Below, piece after piece: positions 9,901-18,440 of a DNA stretch of 64,000 nucleotides. The stretch spans positions 434,001-498,000 of the forward strand of contig CP012812.1 of assembly GCA_001936135.1 (NCBI GenBank). The letters run 5' to 3'. This DNA is from Saccharomycopsis fibuligera x Saccharomycopsis cf. fibuligera. Its lineage: Eukaryota > Ascomycota > Saccharomycetes > Ascoideales > Saccharomycopsidaceae. Within the stretch, counting starts at the first letter, position 1; each line of letters starts with the position of its first letter. The translations under genes and the position numbers were made by a program. The notes under the pieces are model-generated. The model was not told the DNA's origin. It saw only the letters and a program-made list of their open reading frames with translations, and did no database searches.

Positions 9901-11114
9901 GAAAAGAAAAAGAAGCCAAGGAAAAAGAAGTTGAAGAATGGCTAAAGAATGAAAAATTGGCGAAACAAAAGAATGCTGAGATTCAAAAAGGCATAAGGGA
10001 AGCTAATCAAAGACAAGCTGAGATACAAGCTGAAGAAAATTTGGACTTGAACGAGGACGACGTTATATCTGCTATTGTCTCCAAAGACATTGGTAAGCCA
10101 TTAGTTGATGAACTTGAGCCTGAATTTGCGAAAATTGACAAAGATATTCATGCACTCCAACATCAGCGCCACGAGAAGCGTCAACATGAGCCTCAGCAAA
10201 ATCCAGATTCTCACTTTACACATCACGGTCAATATGCGGACGTTGCTCCTACTCGAGTCTTTAGCAATCCAAGTCTGTTCACAAGCGGTGGTAGCCATAG
10301 CAATAACAAGTCGGATTTCAATGCAATTGATGCTGAATTTGATTTTTCAATGCATCAATGGTCTCAGAATCCAAAGTTTAGAAAACTTTTCAATTATTCT
10401 TTATTGCCCAAAAATCAAGCCGGTCCCGAGAAAACCAAGAAAAAACTGAAAAATAAGAACAAAACGAGAGTGAAGGAGCAGAGCACTTGTAATTCTTCTG
10501 CTTCTTCAGCTTCCACCTCTCCTAGAGAGCTTGATCACTCCAGTAAAAAACCTTCATCTCATAATAACGAAAAGGAAAAGGCCCCATTGAAGAGCATAAT
10601 GAAAAGAACAAGCTTTGAAGACATTTCACCGCTATTGGACAGCGCTCTAGAAGAAGCAAGAAACAGATCTCCGTTTTCCAAGTCTAGCCCAACATCATCC
10701 ACCTCATCCTTACCATTAAGACTGCCGCCTCGTCGTCGCTCTGATGACTGGATCAATAGAGAGACTCTGCAAGTTTTGGAAAACATTGACAATATTAGAC
10801 GCGGCTCGGGGGAGATAATTACCAGTGTGGGGAAAGGCAGCAAAAATGATGATGATAGCCTGCAAGATGTGCTGAAGTTGTTGCTTGAGCTGCAGCTGCA
10901 GCATGCTGTTCCTGATCATGAGCTACAGGCGGCAAAGGAGAATGGCTTCCAAGAAAGAGAAGAAAGGAATAATTCTGAAGAGAATGATGATCAGGATCAC
11001 AGTCGGAGCGTCAGTGTTGGTCCAAGTTCCAAGGGTTCATCACTAATAAGTGGTGACGAGTATCAAGAGGTTGAGCTAAGTGACGATGTTAGCGTTGTTT
11101 CGTCGCTCAGTTAG
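6954..11114 (+). CDS. GLG2: glycogenin-like glucosyltransferase with very long repeat-rich tail
   Basis: Glycogenin primes glycogen synthesis by glucosylating itself from UDP-glucose. The GT8 domain spans about residues 1-260: the N-terminus MPNAYLTLLFSASYIPGALVL, the metal-binding LDADTLV near residue 106, GWPDIFNSGVFLI near 140, ADQGLLNEFF near 182, and KIVHYIGSLKPW near 240. Tyr residues in the GHYQYNP stretch are candidate acceptors. At 1386 aa it is more than twice Glg1 (616 aa) and far longer than Glg2 (380 aa). The tail holds an Asn/Asp run, six AAN repeats (8358-8411), a polyQ run near 8730, a charged block of twelve [ED]EWLxKExxAK repeats (about residues 785-1010), and a basic Ser-rich end. 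A stretch with WSQNPKFRKLFNY near residue 1130 may be a partner-binding motif, but that is a guess. The GLG2 symbol is tentative. Confidence 0.85.
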   Translation: MPNAYLTLLFSASYIPGALVLAGSLKKHNNIAGKIVCLIPKDKLFTTHQQNLLLSVFDELIEVDVFGQLSTPDLTNLTELTKRPELVHTLTKVQVFSLHDRFDKILYLDADTLVLQNLDHLLLLSLSISDTEIYAAPDCGWPDIFNSGVFLIKPSQRTYKQLCNIIANAWQTNTSSSFDGADQGLLNEFFTENGKFNQSSGSEKRKWHRLSFLYNVTPTGHYQYNPAFNRFFPSIKIVHYIGSLKPWNNLVTYWDVKKLTENKNDNSSENDNDNDNDNDIVTAKGSYEELIKLWWCQWYSHFGQDSDIESICSLNETIQFPKDFKYGKFESNKNFVDAINNEQHFDRTKLDYNANEYDHNYSAAKNLYANGVEELHLPIPLISREEFEKRVKLLEEQEKLAKETEKVYGIDGNNSQKDKDDHGNNSDAGFSSVYGTVSVPVPDSVISVEDLRNAYNNATAINATAAAAAANAANAANAANAANAANAATFVPNSFTSGSFTTNSENSHVAGIINKDNGPPDISAETSSASASSNKAEKQVDSNSLLSFMFRNDFQAERKFSDDDDMKNAFSNNHTTDASSLQGKDELNFSQKQQQQQQQQPNVGESKFQFWHAHTDILPERKFYSDGDNNDRNYSRKFQFPNPFSSLNIQQSHSRHHNVTNIGASSISKDQIMSFLTDPQTYSRFKTIEPSNVWDPLTQDPSSLKNRQPEAINFRFVSSSRSMRQSRDYHASNKRGGLRAAPFVKRRGAGAGQGQGGIDINFELNKQHNEKIVKLYNEALEEAKREEEARREKEREEWLKKEKQAREEWLRKEKEAKDEWIKKENEAKLVREAKEKEEWLRKEKETKEAKEAEQRLKQEQKDKEEWLEKERIAKDEWLKKEKETKDLEERRKQEQKEKEEWLAKEKFANDEWLRKEREAKEAKDREEVEQRQAREREEWLRREREAKDREAKEREEWLRKEKEAKDRKEAEQRQAREREEWLRKEKEAKEKEVEEWLKNEKLAKQKNAEIQKGIREANQRQAEIQAEENLDLNEDDVISAIVSKDIGKPLVDELEPEFAKIDKDIHALQHQRHEKRQHEPQQNPDSHFTHHGQYADVAPTRVFSNPSLFTSGGSHSNNKSDFNAIDAEFDFSMHQWSQNPKFRKLFNYSLLPKNQAGPEKTKKKLKNKNKTRVKEQSTCNSSASSASTSPRELDHSSKKPSSHNNEKEKAPLKSIMKRTSFEDISPLLDSALEEARNRSPFSKSSPTSSTSSLPLRLPPRRRSDDWINRETLQVLENIDNIRRGSGEIITSVGKGSKNDDDSLQDVLKLLLELQLQHAVPDHELQAAKENGFQEREERNNSEENDDQDHSRSVSVGPSSKGSSLISGDEYQEVELSDDVSVVSSLS
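8358..8411 (+). repeat. in-frame 9-bp repeat GCTGCTAAT x6
   Basis: Six perfect copies of GCTGCTAAT encode Ala-Ala-Asn repeats inside the glycogenin linker, preceded by a short poly-Ala run. The purity suggests recent slippage. Length is likely to vary between strains. Confidence 0.95.
9325..9975 (+). repeat. charged [ED]EWLxKExxAK repeat block in glycogenin tail
   Basis: About twelve 11-residue units (consensus EEWLRKEKEAK) are separated by 0-20 residues of equally charged filler. The block should form a long single alpha helix or coiled coil with a Trp-Leu pair at regular spacing. Copies differ at synonymous and conservative sites, so it is older than the Ala-Asn repeat. Confidence 0.9.
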
Positions 11115-12484
11115 TACCTTTCCGATATATATAAACAAAAGCTGCTATTACGGTTACAAAAACAAATTTACTTTTTTATATTTACTATTGCTTTTGAAAA
11201 GACTTTTCAGCAAATGCGAAAAATCTCAATCTACTTTTATTTTAAAACTTGCATTTTTGTCACCACAGGTTTTGTCGTTTTTGTTAATTTGCATAAATTG
11301 CATACACTGCATAATGATAAACTAGAACATTTTCTCTTTTTTAATTTTTCATTACTATTTTTTCTTTCAGTTCAACTTCATTGACTATTATTTTAAGCAA
11401 GAAAGATCATTTTGTTTCTCATGTTTTTTTTATTTATTTTTTACATTGTTGTTTATTTTTAACATCGCTAGATTAGAACTTTTTTTCTTATACATACAGA
11501 ACCACTACTTAGTTATCCGCTTATTTGCTTTGCTCTTCATTATGCTATTTCAATTTTTTTTTTTTTCATGCTAATTTTCCATTTTCTTAGTCGTGTTTGT
11601 TTATTGCTATACCAACAGCAAAAAAATTAATTTTTATTTGAATCCGATATCGATACATGCATGTTACATTTTTACACTTTGTTATATTTTATTTATTTTA
11701 TATACTTTATTTTATTTATTTATTTTTTCGTAAAATCTTCTCTCCATTCTGTGAATTTTTGCTTATCGTTATTGCAGTGATTCGGGGGCCAGCTAAGCGG
11801 TTGATTTACTTGATTGTTTATATCTGGTTTCATGTACTGCTTAGCAAATTGTTTACACCAATCTGTCTCATTAACTTACAATAACAACTAAAGCTGAATA
11901 TGCATGCAGGGTGTCGATATTTCGTATTTACGAAACACTGGCAAAGGCAAGGACACAACAACCTCAAATTGCCCAATGCTTAAATCATCGTTTTCTCTGA
12001 TTTAATCCATTGACAGAGTCAGGGTGGCTGAAGATACGCCTTTCAAAGAAAATTTGAAAAGTCGAATATTTGCCCTTATAGTGAAAAGGTCAGATTTGTC
12101 TTTCAGCCCACTGATGATGCCCTAGATTGTAAGGCTGATTGCAATATATGCACAATCGGAAAATATTTTTTTTTTTTTTTTCAGCTCATCTGCATATTGC
12201 TGCGTAAGCAGAAATTCCGCCTTTCCTGTTGGCCCAAAAATAGAGAAAGCACCAAAAAGAAATTTTTTCAAAAAAAAAAAAATAAAAAATAAAAAAGATA
12301 GACTTGGATACACTGGAGATCTTTCCATATATTATATATACGATAAGGTACAAAGCATCAGGAAGGAGAGAAGAATCCTGAACTGAGCGAAAGCTGAAAC
12401 AAGAATCAAAATCAAAGAGAAGAAAAGAAATAACTGATTTGACTGACCAGTTATATACATTCTTTTGGCTCTTTTTAACTTTTG
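11115..12484. other. AT-rich spacer between glycogenin gene and TRM2
   Basis: 1.37 kb with strong T-richness from 11300 to 11760, typical of the 3' flank of a long mRNA. No gene recognised. The last 200 bp (A-rich, purine-rich 12360-12440) probably hold the TRM2 promoter and leader. Confidence 0.6.
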
Positions 12485-14620
12485 ATGGTCTTACTCGCAC
12501 GCACAGCAAGGCCAATTTTTTCCAAATTATTAGCATCAGTAGCATTAGCATCTAGCAGACCTAGCATTAGCACCGGCTTGAATTTCCATTGCATACCATT
12601 GCCATTATCTGTTGACACCTGGATCCAACAGCAGTACAGTACATCTGCTTCAAATAACAAAATTAATAGCATCAATAGCATTATGTCAACATCAACCGAA
12701 CCACTAGCAGCATCTGCAAGCCTGCAGCCTGAGAAACGCGTTGCCTCGACTGGGGATGTCGAGCCAGTGACAAAGAAGCCAACTTTGGAGTCTGATAAGC
12801 AGCCGCAAGAAGTTTCACAAGTTCAACAAGAACAAAAGTCAAATTTGAGTAAGCCAGAAGACAAGCAGGCGATTGACAAAACGGTTGAACAAAAATTAGT
12901 CCAACCAGAACAACAACAAACATCTTCCGGAACCGAAACAGAGGCCACCGAAGGTAAACAGTATCCAGGGAGAAAACTTCCAAAATACCTTACAGCAAAC
13001 AAAAAGGGTAAAATAAGAAGAAAGTATACTCAGAAGAATCATGATCCAACTAATCCATTTGGGGTGCTTTTGCTTGAAGTTGAAGAATTGTTCAAAGAAC
13101 ACAACATTACCGAAGAACAAACCAAAATTGACATCAAAGCAGTATTAAACTCCGAAGAACTTTTGATCAAATACAATCGTGATTTGGAGAATGTTAAAAT
13201 TGTTAAATTGACATCCACCGGTGATGGGCTTGGATTAATTGCTCATCCAGAAATTGAAAATGGGTTCCAAGCAGTAGTCGTGCCATTTGCCTTGCCTGGT
13301 GAAACCGTGGATATACGGATCTATAGAACCCACCCAACCCATTGTGAAGCTGACCTTTTGCATATTAAGGAGAAGGCCAAACTACGTAAAGACGAGCTTA
13401 TCAATTGCAGATATTTCGGCAAGTGTTCCGGTTGTCAGTTTCAGAGCATTGAATATACTGAACAGTTAGAAATGAAAAAGAGAACAATTGAAAACGCATA
13501 CCACTTTTTTGCCAAACAGCTCAATGAAAAAAAATTATTACCAAATATTAGCGATACTGTCGCATCACCACTACAATACAATTATAGAACCAAACTTACC
13601 CCGCATTTCGACTTGCCTAGAGGAAAATTTAACCCTGAAAAGATTCGTATTCCAGCATTAGGATTTGGTGCCAAGGGAAGACCAACTTGGAGAAAGGAAG
13701 CAGAGGGTGGAAATTATTCGGTGTTGGATATTGAGGAATGTTCCATTGGTACGCCAATTTTGAATAAAGCTATGCAGAATGAAAGAGAATTGTTTAAGAG
13801 AACCTATAAGCAGTTTCAACGTGGAAGTACCGTATTGTTACGTGAGCATACTAGAGTTCTTAGCGACGAAGTAACTAAAGATGCAAAGAAAAAGCAAGAA
13901 TTTATCAATTCTGAACCAGCTTGCAAGCATCCCGACAGCGAAGATGTTACTGCCATTGAGTTGCAGAATGAGACTTCTCATCAATCGTTAGTTAAGACCT
14001 GTGTTAAAGAATCTAGACAAATTGTTACGGAAAACATTGATGGTTATGTTTTTAATTTTTCAGCCGGCGAGTTTTTTCAAAACAATAATTCTATTTTGCC
14101 ATTAGTGACCAAATACGTGCGGGAAAATGTCGCCATTGATAATGAAGCTACCGCTGATAGATACTTGGTGGATGCATACTGTGGCTCTGGTTTATTCAGT
14201 ATCATGTGCTCGCAGGGTGTTAAAGAAGTTACTGGGGTGGAAGTCTCCAAGGATAGTGTCGCCTTTGCTAGAAAGAATGCAGAGTTGAATAATATTGCCA
14301 ATGCCTCTTTCATCATTGGCAAAGCAGAAAAAATCTTTGAAGACATCAAGTTTCCATCCAAGTTAACTTCGGTGATTTGTGATCCTCCAAGAAAAGGATG
14401 CGATGAACCATTTTTAACTCAATTGTCGTCGTTCAATCCAGCCAAGATTGTTTACATTTCATGTAATGTGCACTCGCAGGCCAGAGATTTGGAGTTTTTC
14501 ATCAATAAGACGGAAAACGGCGCCAAGTACCAAATTGATAGTATCAGAGGGTTTGATTTCTTCCCGCAGACTCACCATGTGGAAAGTGTGGCGATCTTGT
14601 CTTTGAAGCCAGAGGCTTGA
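12485..14620 (+). CDS. TRM2: tRNA (uracil-54-C5)-methyltransferase
   Basis: Trm2 makes 5-methyluridine at position 54 of tRNA using S-adenosylmethionine. The 711-aa product has a TRAM-like RNA-binding region (LTSTGDGLGLIA near residue 241), a Cys cluster CRYFGKCSGCQF (about residues 308-316), a Rossmann motif DAYCGSGLF (about 563), the DPPRKGCD motif, and the nucleophile motif SCNVHSQ (about 659). The C-terminal HHVE matches the family's general-base region. The first ATG is at 12485. It opens an Arg/Ser/Ala-rich, acid-poor N-terminus ending in QQYSTSAS that resembles a mitochondrial presequence. A second in-frame ATG at 12683 (Met67, MSTSTEPL) would give about 645 aa, close to the 639-aa yeast enzyme. 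Two isoforms, mitochondrial and nuclear/cytosolic, are plausible but not proven. Confidence 0.93.
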   Translation: MVLLARTARPIFSKLLASVALASSRPSISTGLNFHCIPLPLSVDTWIQQQYSTSASNNKINSINSIMSTSTEPLAASASLQPEKRVASTGDVEPVTKKPTLESDKQPQEVSQVQQEQKSNLSKPEDKQAIDKTVEQKLVQPEQQQTSSGTETEATEGKQYPGRKLPKYLTANKKGKIRRKYTQKNHDPTNPFGVLLLEVEELFKEHNITEEQTKIDIKAVLNSEELLIKYNRDLENVKIVKLTSTGDGLGLIAHPEIENGFQAVVVPFALPGETVDIRIYRTHPTHCEADLLHIKEKAKLRKDELINCRYFGKCSGCQFQSIEYTEQLEMKKRTIENAYHFFAKQLNEKKLLPNISDTVASPLQYNYRTKLTPHFDLPRGKFNPEKIRIPALGFGAKGRPTWRKEAEGGNYSVLDIEECSIGTPILNKAMQNERELFKRTYKQFQRGSTVLLREHTRVLSDEVTKDAKKKQEFINSEPACKHPDSEDVTAIELQNETSHQSLVKTCVKESRQIVTENIDGYVFNFSAGEFFQNNNSILPLVTKYVRENVAIDNEATADRYLVDAYCGSGLFSIMCSQGVKEVTGVEVSKDSVAFARKNAELNNIANASFIIGKAEKIFEDIKFPSKLTSVICDPPRKGCDEPFLTQLSSFNPAKIVYISCNVHSQARDLEFFINKTENGAKYQIDSIRGFDFFPQTHHVESVAILSLKPEA

Positions 14621-14817
14621 GAGTTTGTCATTACAAAATTTCATTTGTTTCGTTATAGCATAATACAGTATAGTACAATACATCTTTAGCATTCTGTAAC
14701 ATTTGCAATCTTCCTCTTCAATCAGGCATCATCAGTAAGTAACTCTCATGTTGGAAATCAGACTGCATAATGCTGCATCTTACTAAAGGTGTTCGTTTTT
14801 TAGCCCTCGTTTTTCGG

Positions 14818-14825
14818 TCATGTGA
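14818..14825. promoter_or_regulatory. Cbf1-type site TCATGTGA upstream of RPS21
   Basis: TCATGTGA is the reverse complement of the second site at 14879, 61 bp away. In Candida albicans, ribosomal-protein genes are controlled by Tbf1 with Cbf1, and Cbf1 binds TCACRTGA-like E-boxes. The motifs are seen in the sequence. Binding is inferred. Confidence 0.5.
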
Positions 14826-14878
14826 TCACGCGGTACAGGCTCTGACTCAAAAAGCGGTAACAACAGCCCTCAGTTGCA

Positions 14879-14886
14879 TCACATGA
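14879..14886. promoter_or_regulatory. Cbf1-type site TCACATGA upstream of RPS21
   Basis: Inverted partner of the site at 14818, 270 bp upstream of the RPS21 start codon. The pair in inverse orientation fits the ribosomal-protein promoter architecture described for the Candida clade. Confidence 0.5.
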
Positions 14887-15155
14887 TAATCACTGTGGCT
14901 GTCTGCTAGGCGGGAAACTGGATTTTCCTCTGTCTCCAAATGAGAGCGGGTAACGTGCAGGTGACCGGGAAACGAACGACAGAATCTGAGAGCGCAGCAG
15001 CCACCGACTGTCGCTGGCGGGAAAGAGGAAAGCAGCGAAACGAAAAAAATTGAAAAAAAAAAAAGTGCAACAAAACATATAATACTGTTGGAGGAGAGAG
15101 TGCCTTACATTACTACCCAAGTAACATCATCATCAATAACACAAAATAAGCCAAG

Positions 15156-16070
15156 ATGGAAAACGACAAAGGTAAATTAGTATGTATCCGAGAGTGTAGA
15201 CATGGTCAAAACAAACAAAAGAAGAGAGAGTCCGCAAATTGAAAATCAAGCGTCGTTTTTGTCAATATGTGAAGATATCATCGAAATAAAATTACAGCGA
15301 AGAAATGCTGAAGATTTGATTATCAGCAAAAACTCAAGAATAATGTACTATGATCTGGAGACTATGGAAGAGAATTCAAATATCTGTTTGAATGTGAAAG
15401 TTAAATTGTGAAAGATGAACTCTGAACCTTCGATATGGTTAATCAATATAACAATAAAAATTTCACTATTCAAATGTACTTGTGTTTTACTTGGTCATTG
15501 CAAATACCAATACAGTAAAGTACCGTTGGAGAGATTCGATCATATCATTAATAATATTATCAACAACATACAAATACGATAGAACACATTCACCATAAAA
15601 AGGGAGAGAATGTTTGTGTAAACATTATACCGTGAATGAAAAGTTGAAGCTGAATTACAACTTCTATCTTCAATATCCAAGTACTCGTAGAATAATTCCA
15701 ATGTTAGCGACACTAAACGATATATTGAAACTTCAAACGGACTCTCTTCACTCTATGCCATCATGGCAACTATAAAATATGGCGAGATTTTTTTTTCTTG
15801 AAAACATTTACTAACTTTCATTTCCTTAAGGTCGAACTTTACATTCCAAGAAAATGTTCTGCTACCAACAGAATCATCAGAGCTAAAGATCATGCTTCTG
15901 TCCAAATCAACGTTGCTAAAGTTGACGAAAACGGTCACGCTATCCCAGGTGACAACGTCACCTACGCTTTGTGTGGTTTCATCAGATCCAGAGGTGAATC
16001 TGACGACTCTCTTAACAGATTGGCCCAAGCTGATGGTTTGTTGAAAAACGTCTGGTCTTACTCTCGTTAA
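15156..16070 (+). CDS. RPS21: 40S ribosomal protein eS21, two exons (15156-15179, 15831-16070)
   Basis: Ribosomal protein of the small subunit, 87 aa, the exact family length. Exon 1 encodes MENDKGKL. Exon 2 continues [16 protein letters not shown] and runs to the canonical end [11 protein letters not shown]. The intron falls after codon 8. Codon choice is strongly biased (TTG for Leu, GCT/GTC, AGA), as expected for a very highly expressed gene. The E-box pair upstream and the position 3' of TRM2 point to an independent ribosomal-protein promoter. A short ORF in the intron is discussed under rejected items. Identification is secure. Confidence 0.98.
15180..15830 (+). other. RPS21 intron (651 nt)
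   Basis: Donor GTATGT at 15180, perfect branch site TACTAAC at 15809-15815 and acceptor TTAAG ending at 15830. At 651 nt it is long for a yeast intron. I looked for C/D-box snoRNA signals and found no well-spaced C and D pair. Confidence 0.93.
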
Positions 16071-16601
16071 GGAAACTTTACATTTTGTTGTGCAATTTAA
16101 ATTTTCTCAAATTATTTTCTCTTATTAATGTAATGTTACTATAAACGAATCTTTTTTATAAAAACAGTGAAGTGTTGTTGCCATTAAATGAGCCGTAAAC
16201 TACTTTGTAGTAAGCTATTGCAATACTGCCATAATCGTAATTCATGATTTATTTATCAATATTCAGCTCTGATGCTAAGTAAGTTTTTGAATAGAATGGC
16301 AATAAATAACATAACATAGTTATGTTACGTAAAAAGATAATATTGTCCCAAGCGTGTGGTATATTACCCGCTGCCGAAAGTAACCAGAACCTCAGTGCTT
16401 TGTAGATGATGAGCTGACATGAGTGCAATGTCTAGTTGACAGATTAATGGACTATACATCACCAGCGAGCACCTTCAAGGGCGTATATTCAATAAGAGTC
16501 ACTCGGTGAGTTTATTTCATGCTCACCCTATTTGGAACAGTCCCAGAAAAAAACACTAGACCTTCAATCCACCTTGACTCGTGGATGGCAAAAGCAAAAG
16601 C
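16071..16601. other. RPS21-DUF1746 gene spacer
   Basis: 531 bp without a gene. It includes an 8-bp inverted repeat TAACATAA/TTATGTTA with a 5-nt loop at 16307-16327. Upstream ATGs out of frame with the next gene occur at 16519 and 16585. Confidence 0.6.
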
Positions 16602-17471
16602 ATGCTTCCTGGCTCGTTTCCGAATCAATCCCGCATATTCAGGGCATCTCCATTACAATCATCATTATCATCCGAAGCTGTGCCCAGTAACTCACAGCCA
16701 CACAGACACGCGATACAGAATGCAACAATAGCAGCAATGGCATCAGAGTCATCTGAAAAAATGTACATCCAGAAAATGCTAACCAAGCGCAAGAAGAGTT
16801 TCCATAATGACTTGAATGTCAATCTCGGATCACTATTACTTGCATTTGCGTTTCTAGAATTTCTCAAAGATTTATCATTGACCAAACTAGCATTTCGAGC
16901 ATTTGTGCAAGCTGCTCTTTTCAGCTCTTTTGACCCTGCGGTGCGAAATTTTCCCAACCTTTCCGAAATTAGAAAATCCTCGGTATTATTGGCCATCATT
17001 TGCAACATTTATTGTGTTGTTCACACTATAGTTGTTGGTCTTCCTGAACAGAACACCGGTGGGTACTCGATTGGCTATTGGACATTGCAATTCATTGGTG
17101 AGAAGGTACCCGCACATAAATGGCAGCTTTTGGGCTACGATTTGGTGATATTTGCAATTATGGTGATTACTTTTGCGGCCAAAGATAGCTATAGGCTCAA
17201 ATATCCCACTGGGTCAAGAGCATCTCCAGAAGAAGCATCGCCATTGTCGGGACTTGCTGCTAGCGGTGGAACTAACGACGCAAATATGGAGAATATTGCC
17301 GAGGAGGCTGGGCTTGAAGACAATATTGCGGGGTTAGTTAATGAAGAAACTAGTTTGATTGCTCGTGAGAATGAATTTGATGGGTTGCAAGGGTATACTA
17401 TCGTGGCTACTTTGTCTATAAAAGAGCTTTTCCATAACCTTCAAACCAGCTTACAGCAGCTTGAAAGTTAA
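16602..17471 (+). CDS. DUF1746-like membrane protein (possible Dsc E3 ligase adaptor)
   Basis: 289 aa from the first ATG at 16602; a start at 16737 (MASESSEKMYIQ) would remove a poorly structured leader and is equally possible. Hydrophobic segments are visible after the basic LTKRKKSFHNDLN patch: LGSLLLAFAFLEFL, a less certain stretch near KLAFRAFVQAALF, SSVLLAIICNIYCVVHTIVVGL, and LLGYDLVIFAIMVITFAA. The core GYSIGYWTLQFIGEKVPAHKWQLLGYDL resembles the fungal DUF1746 signature (G-x-D-FIGQ-P-S-K-LLLLDL). That family contains fission-yeast Dsc4 and budding-yeast Vld1, which guide the Dsc/Tul1 membrane ubiquitin ligase to Golgi, endosome or vacuole. The acidic tail (EEAGLEDNIAGLVNEETSLI) faces away from the membrane. 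Family assignment comes from a remembered pattern, so it is only moderate. Confidence 0.6.
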   Translation: MLPGSFPNQSRIFRASPLQSSLSSEAVPSNSQPHRHAIQNATIAAMASESSEKMYIQKMLTKRKKSFHNDLNVNLGSLLLAFAFLEFLKDLSLTKLAFRAFVQAALFSSFDPAVRNFPNLSEIRKSSVLLAIICNIYCVVHTIVVGLPEQNTGGYSIGYWTLQFIGEKVPAHKWQLLGYDLVIFAIMVITFAAKDSYRLKYPTGSRASPEEASPLSGLAASGGTNDANMENIAEEAGLEDNIAGLVNEETSLIARENEFDGLQGYTIVATLSIKELFHNLQTSLQQLES

Positions 17472-17650
17472 ATGTTCAATTTATTGGACACCCTTCAGTC
17501 CTTAATGTTTTATTTATCCTCCAATTCAAACGTTTTTATCCGCTTCCTATGGCACGATATTGCACACTTAGACTTAGACTTATGTCGTTACCGTTTTTAT
17601 CATATCCACATCTCAACATGTTCAATATCTAAGGACAGTTGTAGATAACT

Positions 17651-17685
<35 letters not shown>

Positions 17686-18440
17686 AAACAGCTACAGTAA
17701 CTGGAGTGAGTGAGGTCATAAAATGTGCTCTCGAAAGTATCTGTGTATGACGGGCTGCGGGAAACGCCACTGTTCCTATACTTTAATTCCTTAGTTGTTG
17801 CTATAGATTACAGATACTTGACCTAAAACATCTGGTTATAGGCGATGCTAAAGATTACAAATATGCAGACATGTTATAATTAGTAACGTTGAAATATTCG
17901 GATTATCATATTTTGTCTAGATCTTCAACAACGTCCCGGCGCTCAATGCTGAACCAAAATATTTTCTTTTCCTAATAAACAGAAACAAAGAATGTTCTTT
18001 GTCTAGTTATTTTACTATCTAGCATTGTAGAAGCATGAAAATATTGCATCATGCCATGAAGCATAAACCCGCACAACATGTAAGATCTACATTTTTGAGT
18101 AGTTCCAAAACACTGCTAACACATCTTTCAAGAAATAAAAAGGACAATTGTTGCTATACAAACCGTTATTGGACTCCTCCCTAACCTGCCTGTAGAGTTT
18201 CTGTGGTGACCATATAGGAGCTCTAGTGAGAGGGATAGAACTGCGCTGATGGCACCTGCATGTAGCGGGTAAACCGATAGGGAGGGCCTTTCGTGCACAC
18301 CATTTCGTGACACCGTTTTAGTTAAGGAGGCAAAGAAACATCAATATTATCAAGCACTAGATATCCTAGAATCTAACAAACCAAGCATAGTCAAATCAAC
18401 ACAACATATACACATATATACTGTATAAAACCAGAGCACA
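17472..18440. other. spacer between DUF1746 gene and thioredoxin-PITH gene
   Basis: 969 bp, no gene seen. It contains a 30-bp A run (17654-17683) and a mid-GC patch (18160-18310) of unclear role. Structured RNA was considered for that patch, but no known consensus fits. Confidence 0.55.

Larger units (their letters stand above)
14621..15155. other. TRM2-RPS21 spacer with RPS21 promoter
   Basis: 535 bp with no gene. The 14780-15050 part is more GC-rich than its surroundings and carries E-box-type sites (listed separately) and GGCGGGAAA-like patches. The A-rich tract at 15050-15064 lies just upstream of the RPS21 leader. Confidence 0.7.

Noticed and set aside
9278-9919. 213-aa Ser/Leu/Phe-rich ORF on the minus strand
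   Set aside because: It is the antisense shadow of the EEWL repeat block of the glycogenin gene.
15202-15411. 69-codon ORF ([12 protein letters not shown]...) inside the RPS21 intron
   Set aside because: It lies wholly inside an intron with perfect splice signals, has no recognisable family and could arise by chance at this length.
16400-16480. C-box-like ATGATGA as a C/D snoRNA start
   Set aside because: No D box at a suitable distance and no terminal stem.
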